Shown here one piece after another: positions 1 through 6,878 of a stretch of 11,963 bases of DNA. The stretch comes from Gracilaria caudata (lineage: Eukaryota > Rhodophyta > Florideophyceae > Gracilariales > Gracilariaceae). A model generated the notes under the pieces. The model made no database searches and was not told the origin of the DNA. It saw nothing but the letters and a program-made list of their open reading frames with translations. The DNA lies in the NCBI GenBank assembly GCA_030374735.1, contig JASCIV010000803.1, positions 1-11,963 of the forward strand, in the 5' to 3' direction. The translations under genes were made by a program, and so were the position numbers. Numbering within the stretch: the stretch's first letter is position 1; every line of letters starts with the position of its first letter.

Positions 1-129
1 ATGACAAGAGATGTGGCAATGGACTGGCGAGGAGAAACGAAGGAGAAGAATGTGGTTGCAGCGTCGATGAACAAAGTGTCGTTTACGAAATGTGACATTG
101 ATCGTGTCCCACCACCACCCGGCGGCTAG
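1..129 (+). CDS. Possible 3' end of an upstream gene (42 codons, partial)
   Basis: The first frame is open from the left edge to a TAG at 127-129. It encodes 42 residues that are mostly charged and polar and end in a short proline/glycine run (PPPPGG). The window begins with ATG, so a 42-residue peptide cannot be excluded, but the right-hand end of a longer + strand gene is the more natural reading. I recognise no domain. An open stretch this short at an edge can arise by chance. If real, the gene would be convergent with the minus-strand gene whose stop lies at 268-270. Confidence 0.2.
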   Translation: MTRDVAMDWRGETKEKNVVAASMNKVSFTKCDIDRVPPPPGG

Positions 130-200
130 TCTCTAGCAGACATAAAGCCACCACGATCAAAACAAAACCCCTAGTATAAAGAACGGTGTATACCTAGAAA

Positions 201-232
201 CAAGATAAAGCAGACAAACAAGACAAAGCAGA
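201..232. repeat. Two-copy 14-bp repeat, 18-bp period
   Basis: The 14-bp unit caagataaagcaga at 201-214 recurs at 219-232 with one mismatch (t to c). It lies just downstream of the stop of the minus-strand 599-codon gene, so it would fall in that gene's 3' untranslated region. No function can be assigned. Confidence 0.6.
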
Positions 233-267
233 AGCATATTCAAAGAGCACAGGTTAGCTAGTAAACG

Positions 268-2067
268 TCAGTCGCCCTTTTTCTTTTCCTCGCAGAACTT
301 CTGCAAGCGTTCCTTGCTTCGGTCAAGTCCTGCTTGCAACATTTCAACAACTTCGTCGTCACCAAGCTCACGAACACGCTTGATCCGTTCGACGCCGGCA
401 ACGAGCTGGTCCAGAAGAAGCCCTTCTTCCACACCATCGCTCGCGTATCTGCCACTTCCGTTTTTGGTATTCACACTACGTGCTTGTGCCTGAGCTTCTG
501 ACTGCGCCTTTTCTTCAGCCTGCGTCTGTGCCTCTTGGATACCCTTCACGTATGCAGTAAAGTCACTCAGGGACTTTGAAACATTTTCGAAGCCTCTCTC
601 TAGTTCAGTGCTTCGCCTCTTCTTGCCTTTCGTTTCCCTGCCCTGTTGTGCGCCTCTCTCTTGGACGCCTTCCTCGAATCCGCTCCCGTCGGTGCCCGCC
701 AGCTTGGATGACATCTCTAAAAGCTCCGTATCCTCGGCAGGGGTACCAATCCTGCAAACAAGGAAGATTATCAACGCTTTTTTCGATTCGGGTGTGTAGT
801 CTCCGCTACCCGAGACAGCCAAGAACGCCACAATTCGAGACGGATCATTCTGGCCAGACGCCGACCATCGGTCATGCACCTCGGTAAACATTCTTCTGGC
901 TTCGTAAAAACGTTCTTTCAACGTCGAGGGAGTTCGTGCAGCAAGTGGACGCTTGTTAGAGACAATTTCTTCAAGGTGACCCGTAAAATCTTCCTTCGAG
1001 TCCACAGCGGCGTCATTAAACCTACGAGAAATAACACCCCAGAACGATTCTCGGGTGACACGCGCACCGCTTTCGTCCTTTGTGAGTTCTCCTCCACATG
1101 CCTTGAAAAAGGCATGGCGGCATCTCATGTCGTCTCTGAGCAAAACCAAAAGCCTGGCAAACTCGTTCAAACTGAAGTTTGGCTGGCCACTACCAGAACC
1201 GTCTTTTGGGGTTTTTCTGAGAGAACGGAGTAGACGGACTACAGGCATTTGGTCGGTTGGATTCAACATATGTAATAACGACTTAACCTCAGGAAGAATA
1301 TCCCAAGTTAAACATTTTGTTACCGCCTCATCCGCCCAAAGCAGATAATCATTACATGCCCTGTTTTTTCGCACTATTTCGTCAAATGAGTTTCCCTTAC
1401 TGTTCAAGTAATAGATTTGTATCATGAACCTCGCAATTAGCTCCTCCTTTGATCGGGAGCTCACTTTGATTCTCCACGGCTTCGCGATTATATGAATTTG
1501 CTTCGTGTTCTTTCTGTTGAGATACGAGTAAAAACGAATGGCGTTTTCGTTCTCTGGAAATAGACAGTTCTCAAACTCGGACGTCTTGGACGGCTCCAGA
1601 CCGTTAGTATTCGTTAGTGGAGTTCGAGAGACAACTACGGACTGTTTACGTGGACTGCGACGTAATATTTCAGATTCTGTGACGTTTGAAGTTTGAACTG
1701 GTTTTGGTTGTGTAGTTGGGGCCTTACAAACCTGATCTTCTTGCCTGATTATATCGCACATCTGAGATTCTTGTATGGTACGCTGAGGACTACGGGTCGA
1801 TATCGGTTGTGTAGACGCGTGAAGTGGAGTCCTTGGCAAAGTTGTGCTTGTAGCCATGTGAACTTGACGTGGTGGTCGATCTGTAGACGGCCCAGAATCC
1901 AGAGGACGTGCGCTTTCTACCATGACGGAGAACGGAGGAGACCGAAGTTGTGTTGTAGGCTGCAAAAATGCACGTGCTTGTTGGGCGACCAAGTTACGTT
2001 CCCTTGTGGGCAAGTTACGTTCCCGGAGTTGCGCTGCCCTCCCCAAATACGTCCAAGGGTGCGCCAT
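268..2067 (-). CDS. Unknown 599-aa protein with helical core, NLS-like patch and charged C-terminal helix; possible SANT-like DNA-binding ORF
   Basis: A 599-codon uninterrupted frame with ATG at 2067 and TGA at 268. Residues 1-150 are low in complexity and rich in Ser, Thr, Pro and Arg (SPQRT and RRSPRKQ stretches), probably disordered. Residues about 160-450 are a globular, mainly helical core with many aromatic and hydrophobic positions. The stretch running from FWGVISRRF through LKERFYEARRMF and SGQNDP to KKALIIFLVCRIGT recalls Myb/SANT-like DNA-binding ORFs, including those carried by some eukaryotic transposons; this is a faint impression only. A basic patch (GKKRRS) near residue 490 could be a nuclear localisation signal. 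The C-terminus is Glu/Gln/Lys-rich helix ending in EEKKKGD. Alternative starts are Met49 (1923) and Met71 (1857). An in-frame 21-bp duplication in residues 15-28 mildly favours the long form. No catalytic motif was found. It is read divergently from the DEP-methylglyoxal synthase gene. Confidence 0.75.
   Translation of the reverse strand: MAHPWTYLGRAAQLRERNLPTRERNLVAQQARAFLQPTTQLRSPPFSVMVESARPLDSGPSTDRPPRQVHMATSTTLPRTPLHASTQPISTRSPQRTIQESQMCDIIRQEDQVCKAPTTQPKPVQTSNVTESEILRRSPRKQSVVVSRTPLTNTNGLEPSKTSEFENCLFPENENAIRFYSYLNRKNTKQIHIIAKPWRIKVSSRSKEELIARFMIQIYYLNSKGNSFDEIVRKNRACNDYLLWADEAVTKCLTWDILPEVKSLLHMLNPTDQMPVVRLLRSLRKTPKDGSGSGQPNFSLNEFARLLVLLRDDMRCRHAFFKACGGELTKDESGARVTRESFWGVISRRFNDAAVDSKEDFTGHLEEIVSNKRPLAARTPSTLKERFYEARRMFTEVHDRWSASGQNDPSRIVAFLAVSGSGDYTPESKKALIIFLVCRIGTPAEDTELLEMSSKLAGTDGSGFEEGVQERGAQQGRETKGKKRRSTELERGFENVSKSLSDFTAYVKGIQEAQTQAEEKAQSEAQAQARSVNTKNGSGRYASDGVEEGLLLDQLVAGVERIKRVRELGDDEVVEMLQAGLDRSKERLQKFCEEKKKGD
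1990..2024. repeat. 14-bp perfect direct repeat, 21-bp period, in frame
   Basis: caagttacgttccc occurs at 1990-2003 and again at 2011-2024. The 21-bp period equals seven codons of the overlapping minus-strand gene and produces the peptide doublet RERNLPT / RERNLVA at residues 15-28. Its preservation as a multiple of three is weak support for the upstream ATG at 2067 being used. Confidence 0.7.
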
Positions 2068-3105
2068 GCTCTAATTTGCGCCACTGCTGGTTGCAGGTCC
2101 AGACAAAAGCACGGGGGCTCTGAAATGCACAAAAATAGCCTTTTTCAAGAAGCACATTACACCTTCTTTGCTTTAACAAAACCAGGGGCGCAAGAACCTA
2201 GGTCACGGAAGTAGCCAATCATCACTGCACATGTAGGCGTCAACGCGTTGATCAACGTTTGTTAAGACCGGCCCTCATTCAGCGTTGTACAGTATTCATC
2301 GACGTGTTTCATCACCGTTCGTTCAGCGTTAGCGATAAGGTCGGCCCCTGGAGAGCCGGAGAGAAGATGGAAGAGGTGGCCTTTAAACCCCGATATTGAC
2401 AATTACATTAAAAGATTTGTTCGAACGTTGGCCTCGTTGCGCGAGGCCTGCGCAGAGTCGAGCAGAATGAACGGTGCTGCGGGGCGGGAGCTTAGACAGA
2501 TATTGATTCCTTCTGCTCTCGAGACTGGAGCGTGTAACATTATCTATCTATCCCTTTTGCTGCTTCTCTGTTCAAGACAGGAGGCCCGAGCTGTATGAAC
2601 ACAGCTTGCCATCCTCCCCTTCCTCGCATAGAGTTGGCAGATCGGGTGGCGACAAATGTTGAACATAAGAGCACCGCTTTGTTGTTCCTGGCTGAAAAAC
2701 GCGGAGACAGTTTTGATATTTTGGTTCGCATTGCATTGTTGAAAACACCGCGCAAGCCGCCAAAACAGGAATATCATGGTGACATCACAGCTGCCCAAGC
2801 TATGTAGTATTCCACAAGTTCGGAAAGATTCCTCGCCATTGGCGTAATTGGGCAAGTCTTGCTGCCGACCAACAAGCGCCACCGCGCCAGAAACGCACGT
2901 TTCTACGATTCATTTCCACGGTTGCAGAATAATTTGTCACCCAGCCTCCTCACCAGCGTTACTGTCTTATGTTTTAAGCGCCCCAAGCTCACCTCACGCC
3001 CTCGCTCGCTGTCGGCCATCCGCGCCCCTCCTTAATTCTTGGGTCATAGCACGCGCGCATTTGAGTTTCTCTGAGAGTTAGCTTCGCAAGCTCTTCACTT
3101 TCGAA
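2068..3105. other. Divergent intergenic region, 1.0 kb
   Basis: This is the shared upstream region of the minus-strand 599-aa gene and the + strand DEP-methylglyoxal synthase gene, so it should hold both promoters. It contains a CCAAT element (around 2215-2219), the nested palindromes at 2241-2257, and a small stem (agcttcgcaagct, 3080-3092) immediately before the ATG at 3106. Short ORFs occur on both strands, but their translations are unlike any protein I know and overlap each other. I see no RNA gene. Confidence 0.6.
2241..2257. promoter_or_regulatory. Overlapping palindromes CAACGCGTTG / CGTTGATCAACG
   Basis: The 10-bp perfect palindrome caacgcgttg (2241-2250) overlaps the 12-bp perfect palindrome cgttgatcaacg (2246-2257), giving three alternating CAACG units within 17 bp. 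It lies 174 bp upstream of the ATG of the minus-strand gene. AAC-type cores are typical of Myb-family binding sites, so a dimeric or multimeric factor site is possible. The palindromes are seen directly; the regulatory role is inferred. Confidence 0.35.
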
Positions 3106-3786
3106 ATGGAAATGGTTGATCCCATGTTAGTGGCCAAATTTCGCGCAAACGTCGACGTCAAGGACAGAAGATATCGCCTCAACAAGTACAAGCAGTGTTT
3201 CGTTGGTAATGAAGCCACAGACTGGCTCGTGAGTTCCGGGCATGCCAAGACCCGTGCCGATGCAGTTGACATTGGTGAGAGGATGCGTCACATGGGGCTC
3301 TTTGATCACGTCGTGTTCGAACATGGCTTCGAGGACAAAAACTATTTCTATACCTTCAACGATGATGAACCACTCGCTATGGACGATCTTCCAGACATGA
3401 GCCAGCGAAAAGGAATAGCCCTCATTGCCCACAACAACCTGAAGCCTAATCTCATTGAATGGACCGAGAAGCACAAGGAAGCTCTGTCAAAGCACAATCT
3501 GGTGGCCACGGGAACCACTGGCTCTTTGATATCTGAGAAAACTGGCCTTGATGTTCGGCTTATGAACAGTGGGCCGCTCGGTGGCGATCAGCAAATTGGA
3601 GCTCTTGTAGCGGAGCAACGTATCAGTGTGCTAATTTTCTTCTGGGATCCCCTCACTGCTCAGCCGCATGAAAGTGATGTGAAAGCCCTGCTACGCCTCG
3701 CGGTACTTTGTAATGCGGCCATTGCCATGAATGTGTTCACTGCTGATCTTCTGATATCTGCTATTTCCGGTCAAAGGAAGCACTAA
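3106..3786 (+). CDS. DEP domain-methylglyoxal synthase fusion protein (226 aa)
   Basis: Residues about 5-85 form a DEP domain, with the hallmarks CFVGNEATDWLV, TRADAV, GLFDHV and EDKNYFYTF. Residues about 100-220 form a methylglyoxal synthase domain, which converts dihydroxyacetone phosphate to methylglyoxal and phosphate. Against E. coli MgsA as I know it, the landmarks align at a constant offset of 90: His109 (H19), the phosphate-binding loop ATGTTG 134-139 (44-49), GGDQQ with Asp161 (D71), Asp181 (D91), His188 (H98) and Asp191 (D101). FFWDPLTAQPH is nearly invariant. One conserved residue differs: the AHD motif is AHN here (Asn110 for D20). The protein stops about 20 residues short of the E. 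coli C-terminus. DEP domains usually direct signalling proteins to membranes or receptors, so controlled localisation of the enzyme is inferred. No transit peptide is evident, so it is probably cytosolic. A second ATG lies at 3112. There is no sign of an intron. Confidence 0.93.
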   Translation: MEMVDPMLVAKFRANVDVKDRRYRLNKYKQCFVGNEATDWLVSSGHAKTRADAVDIGERMRHMGLFDHVVFEHGFEDKNYFYTFNDDEPLAMDDLPDMSQRKGIALIAHNNLKPNLIEWTEKHKEALSKHNLVATGTTGSLISEKTGLDVRLMNSGPLGGDQQIGALVAEQRISVLIFFWDPLTAQPHESDVKALLRLAVLCNAAIAMNVFTADLLISAISGQRKH

Positions 3787-4645
3787 TCTGACTTTTCTTG
3801 TGTTGAAGCGTGGCAAAACACACGCGCACAGGACCATGAGCCAAGAGTGTGTAACTGCGAGTTGGATCTGCCAAGAGATGAGCGATGACTTTTCGCTCCT
3901 TCGGCCCTTCGACGCTCTGTGAGTATACCATAGGGGGAAATGGGAACGTTCTGCGAAGTGATTCCAGTCCATGCAGAGCGACCTATGGCCAGCTTCGTCA
4001 CTATGAATATCCTAGTATGTTTCCGTTACCTGTTGCTGAGATTTCGTCCCTTCTATTGCCGCGACAAACGGTCAGTTGGTGATTACCGATACAGCCGACT
4101 CTGCCGCGATATGAGACAAGGGAGCGATAGTGATGTCAAGTATCCACTTTGTGATTGTGATTGGGGTGTCCAACGAGCCAAAGATCAATGCATGTGTGCC
4201 CTTACTATAAGCTTTACCAAGACGTGCGATATGAACAATAAACAGTGGTATTCTTACTTTTGGTTTCACAGTTGGACAATGTCTGGGGTTCTTGTGAAGA
4301 TTGGATGTGCGTCTTGGCGCTACAGGACCGGAGGGACATGTCATACGCAGAGGCAAAGTTGCCCTGGATTCAGTAGATTCAGGAAGACGCTTCCTTCCAT
4401 CCGTGGCTTCTAGTCATAAACCTCTCATTCTCACTTAGGCGGTATCAAGAAGTTACTGTTAATGGCTACCTCCCACACCTGTGTTCATTCAAGACAAGAT
4501 GTACGAAAAACTGTTAGAACGCCGAGATACCACAAGCGTTCTCACCGTCTCAATCTAAGAAGCAGTTGTAACCAGTCCAAAACACATGATTGTGACAGCC
4601 CTAGAGAAGAAGGGCAAGTTGACGTTGTTGGCCACCCAAATCACC
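3787..4645. other. Convergent intergenic region, 0.86 kb
   Basis: This lies between the stop codons of two convergent genes and should hold both 3' untranslated regions. A canonical AATAAA occurs on the + strand at 4237-4242, about 450 bp beyond the DEP-methylglyoxal synthase stop, so its use is doubtful. A 157-codon ATG ORF (3940-4413) is present, but its composition is erratic (many Cys, Arg and Trp without pattern) and it matches nothing I recognise. I see no repeats or RNA genes. Confidence 0.55.
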
Positions 4646-5821
4646 CTATGCAACCTCCAGGTTGGATTCTTGTACAGTTGACGAAGAGCTGCAGTTGAGG
4701 ACGTACATTCTCCGAGCTTGTGTCTCAGCTTCCATCAAGCACAACATTTTGAGACAGGCGTTAAGATGCGCTGCAACATCTTCACGCCACTTCGGATTGT
4801 ACGTGGTGGTATCTGCAAACTTCAATTCGCCGTCTTGAATGATTTTTTGTAGTTCATGGAAATTCTCCGAATCCGTAGCAAGGAATCTGTTTCCATCGCT
4901 CATCAATCTGCTGGCCTCTTCCCAAGTGTTCCCCTTCTGAAGCTCTGTTTTCAACGCAGCCGAAATCATCTCTCGATCATTGAGATATTGGTTCGCTTTT
5001 CTCAGCGCTGATTCTAGTTCAGTAGCTTTCTGTGAGACAAGTTTATCAGTCTCTTCTCGCAACTCTCGTTCTTTTATAAGAATTTGTTTGGTCTCGTACT
5101 CAAGCTGTTCTGCCCTCAACAACGCATCTTCCCTTGTCTTAGCACGTTCTTTCTCTCTGCAAAGCGAAGATTCCGCTTCTGTCAAAGCTGCTTGAATGAC
5201 TTCTTTCTCCATCTGAAGCCCGTCGGATTTGATTTGTATTTCATTAATCTGTTTCTGAGATGCCTCGAACCGTCTGTTCGCCTCTTCCTTTTCGCGCCGT
5301 GCTTCTTCAGCAACCTTTTTGATTTCATTCGCCTTGCTTCTCGCCGCTTGCAATTCCGTTCGCAATGTGCCCAATTTCTTGTTGTATTCATCTTTTCGTT
5401 GTTGCAGTTCTTTGGCTTTCTTCTGGAAATCAGTGGAAAGATTCGCGTAGTCTCGCCCCTTCTGTTCGGCTTTGATCGCCAACTCGTCGTTTTCCTGTCT
5501 GATCTGATTCAGCTCAAAGAGTAACTTCTCGTAGTTATCCCGTGCTTCGTTAAGCTCGCCCTTGAGGATTTCGATCTTCTTGTCTGGATCCATGATATCC
5601 GCGTATGCGATTGAATTCCTCGAGCCCTCACTGCCTTCATCATAAAAGGAATCCGGTAACAATGAAGACGAAGAATCGCGGTTTCTGGCGGCGTTCTTTT
5701 TCCGATTCCATCTCTCCAGCTTGAGGTCGAAGTTTTCGCTCTCGATTTTTTCCATACGAGTGTCCTTTTCCCGCAGCGAAGTGACTAAGAGGGGCCGTTG
5801 CTGAGACTCTGAGATGATCAT
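4646..5821 (-). CDS. Coiled-coil protein with CM1-like (centrosomin N-terminal) motif; candidate gamma-tubulin-complex tether
   Basis: 391 residues from the ATG at 5821. The frame is open to an upstream ATG at 5929 (427 residues), but those extra 36 codons look like a pyrimidine-rich leader, and 5821 has a good context (A at -3). Residues about 15-41 read SLREKDTRMEKI followed by ENFDLKLERWNRKK. This resembles the CM1/Cnn_1N motif (consensus near LKEQEKxIxxLKKENFxLKL), which binds and activates gamma-tubulin ring complexes in CDK5RAP2, Cnn, Mto1 and Spc110. The key Phe, equivalent to F75 of CDK5RAP2, is present as Phe31. The usual following RIYFLEE is not conserved. A Ser/Asp-rich linker (about 49-70) precedes a long uninterrupted heptad-rich coiled coil (about 80-300, strings of Glu, Lys, Arg and Gln with Leu/Ile/Ala). 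The C-terminal ~90 residues are more globular (ENFHELQKII, WREDVAAHLNACLKML). No transmembrane segment was seen. The coding call is strong; the CM1 assignment is moderate. It could instead be a generic structural coiled-coil protein. Confidence 0.8.
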   Translation of the reverse strand: MIISESQQRPLLVTSLREKDTRMEKIESENFDLKLERWNRKKNAARNRDSSSSLLPDSFYDEGSEGSRNSIAYADIMDPDKKIEILKGELNEARDNYEKLLFELNQIRQENDELAIKAEQKGRDYANLSTDFQKKAKELQQRKDEYNKKLGTLRTELQAARSKANEIKKVAEEARREKEEANRRFEASQKQINEIQIKSDGLQMEKEVIQAALTEAESSLCREKERAKTREDALLRAEQLEYETKQILIKERELREETDKLVSQKATELESALRKANQYLNDREMISAALKTELQKGNTWEEASRLMSDGNRFLATDSENFHELQKIIQDGELKFADTTTYNPKWREDVAAHLNACLKMLCLMEAETQARRMYVLNCSSSSTVQESNLEVA

Positions 5822-6224
5822 TTTGGGCAAAGTGAGATGACTGATGGTGTGCCAATGGAGAGGAAGAATGGAGAGCTGCGAGGAAGTCGCAGTGGGTAGT
5901 AGACAAGGCAGACGCGATACAATGAGCATGCTTGCTTGTTGGTCTAGGGGACGTACCCTTGTATCATTGTTGACTGCAACTACTGACCGAATTTTGACGA
6001 CAGCTGATATATTTGAACTTAAACATTTGAATTTTGAATTTTATAGCTCCACGTGGCTACAATCGTTCGGCGCTGGCTGCGGCATTGCTGGATGAGGTAA
6101 CCCTGACTCCTGACTTCTGTGACAATTCATCGCCGATTGCTGCGACGCAGCTGTCATCGTGATGAACACCGTTTCGGCGGTCTCCCGCCTGGGAAAGCGT
6201 TGCTTGCACCCTCGGCAGGAAGAA

Positions 6225-6251
6225 GCTTCCACAGCCACAGGCTGTGGAGGC
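6225..6251. repeat. 12-bp stem, 3-nt loop inverted repeat
   Basis: gcttccacagcc pairs with ggctgtggaggc across the loop aca, with one G-T wobble in twelve pairs. It is isolated in intergenic DNA 400 bp upstream of the CM1-like gene and is not followed by a T-run. The function is unknown. Confidence 0.5.
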
Positions 6252-6809
6252 GACGTCTCCGGCACGCGCACCGCCTAATCCGAGACGTTGTACATTAGTA
6301 TCTACACATGAGGCAAAATGCGATCCAGGCGCGTGTACTGCTCACCTCAGAGAGAAAATATCATGTTTCTCGTTCGTATAGGGCTGCACTTCGGAAATGA
6401 CGTGTACAGGGATTGGAGACGAGTTATTGCGAGGACGTTGAAGTTTTCGCCGTCGCCGTCCTGTATATTTACGTTTCAAAACTTCGGTCACGTTCATCAT
6501 GATTGCACGTGCTCCTTTATAAAGGCGTAAGAAATGCATATACAAGTATCAGATCGAGCACAAAAGATAGGGTACGCGCGAACAAGTCACGAGTGATATC
6601 CGTCTGTCGAACTTTCTCCGTGTTTTGCACTGGCAGCATTTGCGAGCTCCCGCGACAGCGATTAGTTGAGCGCTTCACAGTGCAAAGTTCGCGCGCTTAC
6701 ATTGGAGTGATCAACACTGAAGGTAAGGGTCAACATGATGAACTTTCATCATCATAATCATATTGTTTCAGCGAGAACCATTTATCGCATGGCTTCTTTC
6801 GCGGTGTCA

Positions 6810-6878
6810 TTTCTTCGAAGAAACGTTTCTGAACGCCGGAATGAGGAACGATTTCTCTGAGAAATGAGCAGAAATGAG
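6810..6878. promoter_or_regulatory. Cluster of GAAA/TTTC palindromes
   Basis: tttcttcgaagaaa (6810-6823) is a perfect 14-bp palindrome that overlaps agaaacgtttct (6819-6830), a perfect 12-bp palindrome. Next come atttctctgagaaat (6851-6865, 7-bp arms around one base) and a gaaatgag doublet (6861-6868 and 6871-6878). The density of GAA/TTC blocks suggests a protein-binding region, but the spacing does not fit the 5-bp periodicity of heat-shock elements. The regulatory role is inferred. Confidence 0.3.

Noticed and set aside
1693..2214. 173-codon + strand ORF
   Set aside because: It is a shadow antisense to the 5' half of the minus-strand 599-aa gene, rich in Cys/Arg/Trp and without domain signs.
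3770..3810. Possible mini-intron at the end of the methylglyoxal synthase domain (GT, CTAAT, pyrimidine tract, AG)
   Set aside because: It would be only about 40 nt long, and splicing yields a tail unlike any methylglyoxal synthase C-terminus.
3940..4413. 157-codon + strand ORF starting with ATG between the convergent genes
   Set aside because: Composition is erratic (scattered Cys, Arg and Trp), there is no recognisable motif or periodicity, and other ORFs overlap it. It may be a chance frame in 3' UTR DNA.
6041..6271. 76-codon minus-strand frame with two CxxC-like cysteines
   Set aside because: It starts with GTG, is short, includes the hairpin and shows no zinc-binding arrangement beyond one C-G-C pair.
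6810..6833. Heat-shock element
   Set aside because: GAA and TTC blocks are abundant but do not keep the required 5-bp spacing between alternating units.
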